From contig NZ_QVMV01000015.1 in the NCBI RefSeq assembly GCF_003417465.1, positions 1-34,881 of the forward strand: a stretch of 34,881 nt of DNA, given 5' to 3'. The notes beneath the pieces were generated by a model. The model worked only from the letters and a program-made list of their open reading frames with translations, was not told the origin of the DNA and ran no database searches. The position numbers and the translations under genes are program-made. Origin of the DNA: Wenzhouxiangella sp. 15190 (GTDB taxonomy: Bacteria > Pseudomonadota > Gammaproteobacteria > Xanthomonadales > Wenzhouxiangellaceae). This document shows, one piece after another, positions 17,022 to 24,442 of the stretch; the first letter of the stretch is position 1, and every line of letters starts with the position of its first letter.

Positions 17022-18427
17022 CAGTCGATATCGTACTTCTTGATCTTGTAGCGGAATGAACGGAACGAAATGCCGAGTTGCCGGGCAGCTTCGGTCTTGT
17101 TGTACTTGGCGTCGACCAGCGCCTTTTCCAGGATGCGTTTTTCGATGTCTTCCATGTAATCGTCCAGGCTCCGGTTCTGCGGCGGACTGACATCGACCTC
17201 TTCGTCCTCGATAACCGATTGCTCGATGTTGAGATCCTCGACCGTGATCTCGTCGTCTTCACACAAGGTCACGGCCCGCTGGAGAATATTGACCAGCTCT
17301 CGCACGTTACCCGAGAACTTGTGATTCTGGAGTTTATCCATGGCGGCCGTGCTGAGCTTTCGCGGCGGCTCGCCCCACTGCTCGCCGATCACGCCCAGGA
17401 AGTGCTCGGCCAGCAGGCGGATATCGCCCCGACGATCGCGCAGGCTGGGCATGGGCAGATCGATGACATTGAGGCGGTAGTAGAGATCGTTGCGGAAGTC
17501 ACCCGACTCGACAAGCGGCTTGAGCGGCTTGTGCGTGGCCGAGAGTATGCGAACGTCGATCTTGAGTTCCTCGCGCCCGCCGATGGGGCGCACGGTCTTT
17601 TCCTGAATGACGCGCAGCAGCTTGACCTGCATGTTCAGCGGCAGGTCGGCCACTTCGTCGAGAAACAGTGTGCCGCGATTGGCCGCCTGGAAGAGGCCTT
17701 CCTTGTCGGTATCGGCACCGGTGAAGCTGCCTTTCATGTGTCCAAAGAATTCGCTTTCCATCAGTTCGGATGGAATGGCCCCGCAGTTGACGGCCACGAA
17801 CGGCTTTTCCGCGCGCGGGCCGAGGTCATGGATCAGGCGGGCAGCCAGTTCCTTGCCGGTGCCGGATTCGCCGCTGACGAGAACCGGTGCCTGGCTTCGG
17901 GCCAGTTTGGTAATCGTCTGGCGGACCCGGTCCATGGCTTGCGAGCGGCCCACAAGGCGCTGCCGCAGCAAGCTCTCTCCGCGTGGCGTACCGGCAGTGG
18001 AATGTTCCGCGGGTTTTTGCTCGTCGGGCTTGCTCGCCTGTTGTTCGGTATCGTCTTCGCGCAGCTTGAGGGCGGTGCGAACCATGTTGCGCAGCACTTC
18101 CAGGTCGACCGGCTTGGACACGAAATCGAAAGCGCCGTACTTGAGCGCGGTCACCGCATCATCGACCTTGCCGTAGGCGGTGATCATGGCAACCGGCAAG
18201 TTCGGATGATCGCGCGAGATTTCCTTGATCAGGCTCAGCCCGTTGCCATCGGGCAGGCGCATGTCAGTCAGGCAGAGAGCATAGTCGGTGCCGTTGGCCA
18301 GCAGTCGGCGCGCACTGGACAGATCTTCGGCGGTGTCGACGTCCAGCCCCATGCGGGTGAGGGTCATGTCGAGCAATTCCCTCAGATCCGGTTCATCGTC
18401 TACCACCAAAGCGCGCAGTTCGCTCAT
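17021..18427 (-). CDS. pilR: PilR-type sigma-54 response regulator
   Basis: NtrC-family activator of 468 residues. Receiver: Asp55 phospho-acceptor (CLTDMRLPDG) and Lys105. AAA+ domain: Walker A GESGTGKE (186-193) and sigma-54 contact loop GSFTGA (233-238), with Ser as in PilR of Pseudomonas rather than the more common Ala. The C-terminal Fis-type helix-turn-helix (about 440-465, NKTEAARQLGISFRSFRYKIKK) matches PilR closely. It likely acts with PilS to switch on sigma-54-dependent pilin transcription. It is coupled to egtB by a one-base overlap, so phospho-relay genes and ergothioneine genes are probably on one transcript. Confidence 0.93.
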   Translation of the reverse strand: MSELRALVVDDEPDLRELLDMTLTRMGLDVDTAEDLSSARRLLANGTDYALCLTDMRLPDGNGLSLIKEISRDHPNLPVAMITAYGKVDDAVTALKYGAFDFVSKPVDLEVLRNMVRTALKLREDDTEQQASKPDEQKPAEHSTAGTPRGESLLRQRLVGRSQAMDRVRQTITKLARSQAPVLVSGESGTGKELAARLIHDLGPRAEKPFVAVNCGAIPSELMESEFFGHMKGSFTGADTDKEGLFQAANRGTLFLDEVADLPLNMQVKLLRVIQEKTVRPIGGREELKIDVRILSATHKPLKPLVESGDFRNDLYYRLNVIDLPMPSLRDRRGDIRLLAEHFLGVIGEQWGEPPRKLSTAAMDKLQNHKFSGNVRELVNILQRAVTLCEDDEITVEDLNIEQSVIEDEEVDVSPPQNRSLDDYMEDIEKRILEKALVDAKYNKTEAARQLGISFRSFRYKIKKYDID

Positions 18428-18458
18428 TGCCGTCCTCGAAGTTCAGCTTCTGATTGGG

Positions 18459-20111
18459 TCAACCCGTGGCCCGTTTCGCCCGGGCCGGCTGGCTGTCCCT
18501 GTTTTCCGTCATTTCTCCGGATTCCGGTCGCCGAAGCAGAATGCGGAAGCAGGCGCCCCGGTTGGGGACCTGAACATATTCCAGCGGGGCCTGATTGGCA
18601 TCGCAAAGCTGCCTCGCCAGGTAAAGGCCCAGGCCAGATCCCTGTTTGTGGGTCGTGAAGAATGGTTCGAATACTTGTGACCTCTTTTCCAGCGGGATTC
18701 CGGGACCATTGTCGATGATATCCAGCGCGATTTCACGATGCCCGCGGATCGGGCTGACCCGCAGGGTGATCACCACCTCCTGTCCGTCGACGCTGGCGTG
18801 CTTGAGGGCATTGTCCATCAGGTTCCAGACGGCCTGATTGAGCTGGCTGGAATCGATCATCACCATGATCGAGGCGGAGGGGATTTCCAGCTTGACGCGA
18901 CCGGCATCAAGCTTGTGATAGCGTCGAAAGTCGCTGGCCAGTTTGCGGATCCAGCTGATCAGGTTGACCGACTCGATGCGGGCACGCTCTCGGCGCGAGA
19001 GCTTCAGGACATTTTCGACAATATCATTCATTCGGGTGGCATGATTGAGCATCATGCCGAGCAGCTTTCGGTCGGCCTTGTTTAGATCTTCGGATTCATT
19101 GAGAAGCTGGGCGGCGTGGCTGAGTGCACCGAGGGGGTTTCGGATTTCGTGCGCAATGCTGGCTGAAAGCCGGGCGAGCGATGCCTGGGCCAGGTCGCGG
19201 GCTCGACGGGTCAGCACCGAGGTGTCCTCGAGAAAGATCAGGGTCGCCTCGGAATCGTCCACCCCGGGCATGGTCAGCATGGTGGGTACCACGGCCGACT
19301 GCGTGGATTGCAGCAGCAAGCCTTCGTCCATGACCTTGCCGGTCTTGCGCCAGCGCTCCAGGCGGTCGGCAAGCGGCGGCGCTATGCTCCGGAGGTTGCG
19401 GTCGCTGACCGGTGGGTTGCCCAGCAAGTACCACGCCGCTTCGTTCATCTGGCGAATCCGGTTGTGCGAGTCGACCACCAGGACGCCGGAGCGCAATTTG
19501 TGAATGATGAGCTCGTTGATGTGGCCGAGATTGGCCAGATCGAGGCCGCGGCGTTCAGCCAAAAGCTTGTACTCGCGTCCCCAGCGTCCCAGCAGGGAGG
19601 CGCCGACGGCGATACCGAAGGCGCCCGCGCCATACAGCGCGGCCTGAAACAACGAGCTCGCCTCCAGGGAACCCCGATGGTTGAGCCAGGCATCCAGGAG
19701 CAGGCCCAGGGTCACCAGGGACGCGAACAGCAGCGTGGTTCGGGCGTCCAGTATCAGCCCGGTAATGCCGACGGTGAATAGCAGCAGGATGACCAGGGCA
19801 CTTTCGATGCCGCCGAAAGCATGCAGGATCAGGCCGATCAGGATCAGGTCGCTGGCCAGGGAGAACGACGCGAGTTCGGCGACTTCCATGCGGCGCCGCA
19901 GGTGCAGCACCATGAAACCGACGGCTCCGACGGCATAGGTCAGGGCCGCCGCCTGCGCCAGAAAGAGTCTGTAGCCTTCGAGTTCGGAAGCCGGCGGGCC
20001 GAAAACGGCACCCAGCGCGGCGAACGACACAAGCAGCCGAAAGGCATTGAGGTAGTGCAGGGCGCGGCCTACAGTCTGTTCGTCGCCAACCAGTGTGCCG
20101 AACGCTCTCAA
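18459..20111 (-). CDS. pilS: PilS-type sensor histidine kinase
   Basis: Membrane sensor kinase of 550 residues: six hydrophobic helices in residues 1-175 with short loops, a PAS-like domain (about 200-300), phospho-acceptor His321 in SIAHEIRNPLGALSHA, and the ATPase boxes DNGPGIP and GSGLGLYLA. This is the PilS architecture, and the gene precedes pilR by 31 bp. The start codon is TTG with GGAG eight bases upstream; no better ATG exists before the first helix. In Pseudomonas PilS senses pilin in the membrane; the signal here is assumed, not shown. Confidence 0.92.
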   Translation of the reverse strand: MRAFGTLVGDEQTVGRALHYLNAFRLLVSFAALGAVFGPPASELEGYRLFLAQAAALTYAVGAVGFMVLHLRRRMEVAELASFSLASDLILIGLILHAFGGIESALVILLLFTVGITGLILDARTTLLFASLVTLGLLLDAWLNHRGSLEASSLFQAALYGAGAFGIAVGASLLGRWGREYKLLAERRGLDLANLGHINELIIHKLRSGVLVVDSHNRIRQMNEAAWYLLGNPPVSDRNLRSIAPPLADRLERWRKTGKVMDEGLLLQSTQSAVVPTMLTMPGVDDSEATLIFLEDTSVLTRRARDLAQASLARLSASIAHEIRNPLGALSHAAQLLNESEDLNKADRKLLGMMLNHATRMNDIVENVLKLSRRERARIESVNLISWIRKLASDFRRYHKLDAGRVKLEIPSASIMVMIDSSQLNQAVWNLMDNALKHASVDGQEVVITLRVSPIRGHREIALDIIDNGPGIPLEKRSQVFEPFFTTHKQGSGLGLYLARQLCDANQAPLEYVQVPNRGACFRILLRRPESGEMTENRDSQPARAKRATG

Positions 20112-20408
20112 GACTTGTTCTCCAGGTTCAGCGAAGCCGCGGTCAACACCGGCTCTTGGGGCATTCTGCTACGTCCCTTCGCGATGTTTACTGACCCTGA
20201 GTATACTACTCCCCGAGCTTACCGGGCCGCCGTCTGCCCCGGACGTCGCCTTTGCCTGTTGGCCTCGTAATTCCGCTCTGCGGGGGCTTTCGGTTTGATA
20301 ATTGGGGCGGCTTGATCCAGAATACGCCGGTTTAGGCGCTTCCGGCCAGCCGGCCGGGTGCTGGACTTTCAGGATCGAATTCATCCACCAAAGAACGGGT
20401 TTCCAAGC
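20112..20408. promoter_or_regulatory. Divergent pilS/sucC promoter region
   Basis: This 297-bp gap must hold the promoters of the pilSR-egtBD and sucCD units. A self-complementary GTATAC at 20201-20206 supplies a TATACT -10-like hexamer on each strand, but no matching -35 was found at 16-18 bp on either side. The sequence near sucC is otherwise GC-rich, with no gene and no clear ribosome site beyond a weak purine stretch. Confidence 0.4.
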
Positions 20409-21572
20409 ATGAATTTTCATGAGTATCAGGCCAAGGAGCTGTTCGAGCAGTACGGCATTCCGGTGCCGCGCGGACAGTTGGCAACCACCGCTGAGGAGGC
20501 CGTGAGCGCGGCCAAGGCGATTGGCGGCAGTGAATGGGTCATCAAGGCCCAGGTCCATGCCGGTGGGCGCGGCAAGGCCGGCGGCGTCAAGCTGGTCTCC
20601 AGCCTTGACGAGGTTCGCGATGCCGCCGACAAGATGCTCGGCATGAACATCGAGACCTACCAGACGGGCGGTCGTGCGCTGCCGGTCAACTCGGTGCTGG
20701 TTGCAGAGGCCACCGACATCAAGCAGGAGCTCTACCTGGGCGCCCTGGTCGATCGCGCACAGAAGTCGGTCGTGTTCATGGGCTCGGCCGCCGGGGGCGT
20801 CGACATTGAGCAGGTCGCTTCCGAAACGCCCGAAAAGATCATCACTGCGCCGGTGGACACCGCGGCCGGCTTCATGCCTTACCAGGCGCGCCACATCGGC
20901 TTCCGCATGGGACTCGACGCCAAACAGGTGCGCCAGTTGATCAAGATCATGGATGGACTCTATCGCCTGTTCATGGAAAAGGACATCAGCCTCATCGAGG
21001 TCAATCCGCTGATCATCGACGGCAACGGCGACCTGAGTGCGCTCGATGCCAAGCTCAACGCCGACGACAACGCGCTTTTCCGGCACGCCGACATTGCCGA
21101 AATGCGCGACGAGTCGCAGGAGGATCCGACCGAGCTGGCTGCCAGCAAGCACGACCTCAACTACGTCACGCTCGACGGCAATATCGCCTGCATGGTCAAT
21201 GGCGCCGGCCTGGCGATGGCGACCATGGACGTCATCAAGCTCGCCGGCGGCGAGCCGGCCAATTTCCTCGACGTCGGCGGCGGCACCAATGCCGAGCGTG
21301 TCAAGGAGGCGTTCAAGCTCATCCTGGAGGGCGATAACGTCAAGGCCATCCTGGTCAATATCTTCGGCGGCATCGTGCGTTGCGACGCGATCGCCGAGGG
21401 CATCATCAACGCGGTCAAGGACGTCGAGATGAATGTTCCGCTGGTTGTCCGCCTAGAGGGCACCAACGTGGATAAGGGCAAGGAACTGCTCGCCAATAGC
21501 GGCTTCGACATCATCCCCGCCGACGATCTCAATGACGGTGCGCGCAAGGCCGTGGAAGCGGCCGGCGCCTGA
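20409..21572 (+). CDS. sucC: Succinyl-CoA synthetase beta subunit
   Basis: TCA-cycle enzyme that couples succinyl-CoA cleavage to NDP phosphorylation; the beta subunit binds nucleotide and succinate. The 387-residue ATP-grasp protein begins [20 protein letters not shown], has the glycine-rich [12 protein letters not shown] (51-62), and a C-terminal ligase domain with [11 protein letters not shown] and [10 protein letters not shown]. The start at 20409 matches the family N terminus; an upstream in-frame Met at 20358 adds 17 unrelated residues. sucD follows after 11 bp. No sucAB is adjacent in the window. Confidence 0.97.
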   Translation: MNFHEYQAKELFEQYGIPVPRGQLATTAEEAVSAAKAIGGSEWVIKAQVHAGGRGKAGGVKLVSSLDEVRDAADKMLGMNIETYQTGGRALPVNSVLVAEATDIKQELYLGALVDRAQKSVVFMGSAAGGVDIEQVASETPEKIITAPVDTAAGFMPYQARHIGFRMGLDAKQVRQLIKIMDGLYRLFMEKDISLIEVNPLIIDGNGDLSALDAKLNADDNALFRHADIAEMRDESQEDPTELAASKHDLNYVTLDGNIACMVNGAGLAMATMDVIKLAGGEPANFLDVGGGTNAERVKEAFKLILEGDNVKAILVNIFGGIVRCDAIAEGIINAVKDVEMNVPLVVRLEGTNVDKGKELLANSGFDIIPADDLNDGARKAVEAAGA

Positions 21573-21583
21573 AGGAATCTGTA

Positions 21584-22456
21584 ATGAGTGTATTGATCGA
21601 CAAGAAGACCAAAGTCATCTGCCAGGGCTTTACCGGAAGCCAGGGCACTTTCCATTCCGAACAGGCCATTGCCTATGGCACGCGCATGGTCGGCGGCGTG
21701 ACGCCGGGCAAGGGCGGTAACGAGCATCTCGGCCTGCCGGTGTTCAACACCGTCGACGAAGCGGTCGAGGAAACCGGTGCCGATGCCTCTATGATCTTCG
21801 TGCCGCCGCCGTTCGCGGCCGACGCCATCCTCGAGGCCGCCGACGCTGGTGTGCGCGTGATCGTTTGCATCACCGAGGGCATCCCGGTGCTCGACATGAT
21901 GCGCGTCAAGGCCGCGCTCAACAATTACGACGATGTGACCCTGATCGGTCCCAATTGCCCGGGCATCATCACGCCCGACGAGTGCAAGATCGGCATCATG
22001 CCGGGCCAGATCCACAAGAAGGGCAAGATCGGCGTCGTTTCCCGTTCGGGCACGCTGACCTACGAGGCGGTCTACCAGACCACCCAGGTGGGCCTGGGCC
22101 AGTCGACCTGCATTGGCATCGGCGGCGACCCGATCCAGGGCATGAACTTCGTCGACTGCCTGTCGCTGTTCGAGGAAGATCCCGAAACCGAGGGCATCAT
22201 CATGGTCGGCGAGATCGGTGGTTCAGCCGAGGAAGAAGCGGCGGAATTCATCGCCGATCGCGTCACCAAGCCGGTGGCCGCCTACATCGCCGGCGTCACC
22301 GCACCCCCGGGCAAACGCATGGGCCATGCCGGCGCCATCATCGCCGGCGGCAAGGGCACGGCCGAGGCCAAGTACGAAGCCCTGAAAGAGGCCGGGGTCA
22401 CCACCGTGCGCTCGCCGGTGGAACTCGGCGACGCCATCGCCGGCCGCCTGAAGTAA
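21584..22456 (+). CDS. sucD: Succinyl-CoA synthetase alpha subunit
   Basis: CoA-binding and phosphohistidine subunit of succinyl-CoA synthetase, 290 residues. The Rossmann domain starts with [20 protein letters not shown]. The active-site His248 sits in [15 protein letters not shown], as in E. coli His246. A GAAGGA ribosome site lies in the short sucC-sucD gap. The stop codon is followed four bases later by array D. Confidence 0.97.
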   Translation: MSVLIDKKTKVICQGFTGSQGTFHSEQAIAYGTRMVGGVTPGKGGNEHLGLPVFNTVDEAVEETGADASMIFVPPPFAADAILEAADAGVRVIVCITEGIPVLDMMRVKAALNNYDDVTLIGPNCPGIITPDECKIGIMPGQIHKKGKIGVVSRSGTLTYEAVYQTTQVGLGQSTCIGIGGDPIQGMNFVDCLSLFEEDPETEGIIMVGEIGGSAEEEAAEFIADRVTKPVAAYIAGVTAPPGKRMGHAGAIIAGGKGTAEAKYEALKEAGVTTVRSPVELGDAIAGRLK

Positions 22457-22460
22457 TCTA

Positions 22461-22543
22461 GGGTTCAGGTTTCAGGTTTCAGGTTTCAGGACGAGCGGCG
22501 CTCGGGATTTCCTGAAACCTGAACACTGAACCCTGAAACCTGG
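22461..22543. repeat. Inverted heptamer array (array D), sucD-nadE gap
   Basis: The left arm (22461-22490) holds GGGTTCA and three GGTTTCA units. The right arm (22511-22540) holds TGAAACC, TGAACAC, TGAACCC and TGAAACC. Arms pair in 26 of 30 positions, and the tip is a perfect small hairpin CGAGC-GGC-GCTCG (22492-22504). The array fills nearly the whole 94-bp gap. The nadE ribosome site GGAG (22542-22545) lies directly at the base of the stem, so folding could affect nadE translation or protect the sucCD mRNA end; both are inference. Confidence 0.92.
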
Positions 22544-22550
22544 AGCCTTT

Positions 22551-24170
22551 ATGCTTCGAATCGCCCTCGCGCAGGATGACTTCCAGGTCGGTCACATTAC
22601 CGGCAATCGGGATCGTATCCTCGGGCAGGTAGCGCGTGCTCGTGACGAGCTCGGCGCCGACCTGATCGTCTTTCCGGAGCTGGCGCTGACCGGTTATCCG
22701 CCGGAGGACCTGGTGTTACGCCCGGGTTTCATGCGAAGCAGCGACGCGGCGCTGGCCGAGATTGCGCAGCAGGTGCACGGAATCGATGTGATCCTGGGCC
22801 ACCCGCGTGCCGAAGGCGACAAGCGCTTCAATGCGGTCTCCTGGCTGCGCGACGGCGAAGTCATCGGCACTTACGACAAGTGGGATCTGCCCAACTACGC
22901 GGTATTCGATGAGCGCCGCTATTTCGTGCCCGGCGACAAGCCGCTGGTCATGGACGTGTCCGGCGCGAAGGTGGGCGTAATCATCTGCGAGGATACCTGG
23001 ACCCCCGAGGCATCCCGGGCCGCTCGCGAGGCAGGTGCCCAAATCATCGTATCGGTCAATGCCTCGCCGTTTTTCGAGGGCAAGCACCGCGAGCGCGCTC
23101 GCATTCTCTCTGAACGCCACGATGAAACCGGCCTTCCGCTGATTTACCTCAACTGCGTGGGCGGCCAGGATGAACTGGTGTTCGACGGCCACTCACTGGC
23201 CATCGACGGGCGGGGCGGGTTGTCCGATCCGGCACCGTTGTGCGCCGAAGCCTTGCTTTGCCTGGATTTCGATGCCGCCAGCGGCAGTTTCGATTATCGG
23301 CACTGGCCGGCCGGGGAAACCGAGCGATTGCCGGTGATCTGGGAAGTGCTCAAGCGGGGCTTGCGCGACTACGTTACCAAGAACGGTTTCGAGTCAGTGG
23401 TGCTGGGACTGTCCGGCGGTGTCGACTCGGCGCTGACCGCCGCCATCGCCGCCGACGCGCTCGGCCCGGAACAGGTACTTGCGGTGGTCATGCCCTCCCG
23501 GCATACCTCGGAGCTTTCCATGATCCTGGCCAGTGAGCAGATCGAGCTGCTCGGCCTGCGCTACGAGAACATCTCGATCGAGCCCATCTACCAGGCCCAA
23601 CTCAAGCAGCTCGCCGAGGTGTTCGAGGGCACGCGCGATAACTTCGCTGAAGAAAACCTGCAAGCGCGTGCGCGGGGCAATGTGGTCATGGCCCTGTCGA
23701 ACAAGTTCGGCCATCTACCGCTCGCGACCAGCAACAAGAGCGAGCTGGCAGTCGGCTACTCGACCATCTACGGCGACATGTGCGGCGGCTACAGTCCGAT
23801 CAAGGATGTTCTCAAGACCCTGGTCTACGAACTGGCGGCATGGCGCAATACGGTGTCGGAGGCGATTCCACAGGGCGTGATCGATCGTCCGCCATCGGCT
23901 GAGCTGGCGCCGGGCCAGACCGACCAGGACAAGCTGCCGCCCTACGATGTGCTCGACGACATCATTACCCGCTATGTCGAGCAGGACCAGTCGATCGCCG
24001 ACATCGCCGCAGTCGACGCAGACGAAGCCATCGTTCGACGGGTTGCCGGAATGGTGCTCGCCTCGGAGTTCAAGCGCCGCCAGGGCGCGCCCGGTCCGCG
24101 TATTACCCGCAAGGCCTTTGGCCGTGACCGCCGTTATCCCATCACGTCGGGCTGGCGCGACAGCGGCTAA
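22551..24170 (+). CDS. nadE: Glutamine-dependent NAD+ synthetase
   Basis: Makes NAD+ from deamido-NAD+, ATP and glutamine. The 539-residue protein joins an N-terminal nitrilase-type glutaminase and a C-terminal synthetase. Glutaminase catalytic residues are visible: Glu43 (FPELALTGY), Lys110 (KWDLPNY) and Cys146 (IICEDTW). The synthetase P-loop SGGVDS is at residues 288-293, and TSNKSELAVGYSTIYGD is the conserved later segment. The GGAG site is five bases from the ATG and touches array D. The two-domain form allows use of glutamine rather than ammonia. Confidence 0.96.
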   Translation: MLRIALAQDDFQVGHITGNRDRILGQVARARDELGADLIVFPELALTGYPPEDLVLRPGFMRSSDAALAEIAQQVHGIDVILGHPRAEGDKRFNAVSWLRDGEVIGTYDKWDLPNYAVFDERRYFVPGDKPLVMDVSGAKVGVIICEDTWTPEASRAAREAGAQIIVSVNASPFFEGKHRERARILSERHDETGLPLIYLNCVGGQDELVFDGHSLAIDGRGGLSDPAPLCAEALLCLDFDAASGSFDYRHWPAGETERLPVIWEVLKRGLRDYVTKNGFESVVLGLSGGVDSALTAAIAADALGPEQVLAVVMPSRHTSELSMILASEQIELLGLRYENISIEPIYQAQLKQLAEVFEGTRDNFAEENLQARARGNVVMALSNKFGHLPLATSNKSELAVGYSTIYGDMCGGYSPIKDVLKTLVYELAAWRNTVSEAIPQGVIDRPPSAELAPGQTDQDKLPPYDVLDDIITRYVEQDQSIADIAAVDADEAIVRRVAGMVLASEFKRRQGAPGPRITRKAFGRDRRYPITSGWRDSG

Positions 24171-24442
24171 GAATCCGCTGCAGAACTACTGAGAACGAGC
24201 GTGACGGCGTCCGGCAGGCTGCAATCCGCGTTAATGCCGGGGTAATATGTGAAGCAGTTCACAAAAATTCGCTGCTTCGATGTCTGAAAAGCAAGAGCGA
24301 GCGACCATCTTTCTCGCTGTCGGATTCCGCGCCGGGTATTCGAGTGTGGGCAGAAAAAGGGCCGGGCCGCGATGAGTATCGACGGCTTCAATCTTGTCCG
24401 GGGACGCGTTGACCGGTATGCGATCAGATCATTGGAGCGACG
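24171..24442. other. Intergenic region nadE to SARP-like regulator
   Basis: A 272-bp non-coding gap. It holds a perfect CRP-type site (24248-24263), a 7-bp inverted repeat GAAGCAG/CTGCTTC (24251-24257 and 24272-24278) that overlaps it, and a -10-like TAATAT at 24243-24248. No gene was seen. A nadE terminator with a T-run was not found; CCGGCA/TGCCGG (24211-24216 and 24235-24240) is a weak stem only. Confidence 0.5.
24248..24263. promoter_or_regulatory. CRP/Clp-type site upstream of regulator
   Basis: TGTGA-AGCAGT-TCACA matches all ten fixed positions of the CRP consensus TGTGA-N6-TCACA. It overlaps a -10-like TAATAT at 24243-24248. The centre is about 187 bp upstream of the regulator ATG. 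The protein that binds it (CRP, Clp or Vfr type) is not encoded in this window. Confidence 0.7.

Noticed and set aside
17078-18658. 526-codon plus-strand open frame
   Set aside because: It is antisense to pilR and the end of pilS; composition mirrors those genes and no domain is visible.
20201-20206. Palindromic GTATAC as a firm promoter for sucC or pilS
   Set aside because: A -10-like hexamer exists on both strands but no acceptable -35 at the right distance; kept only as a weak candidate.
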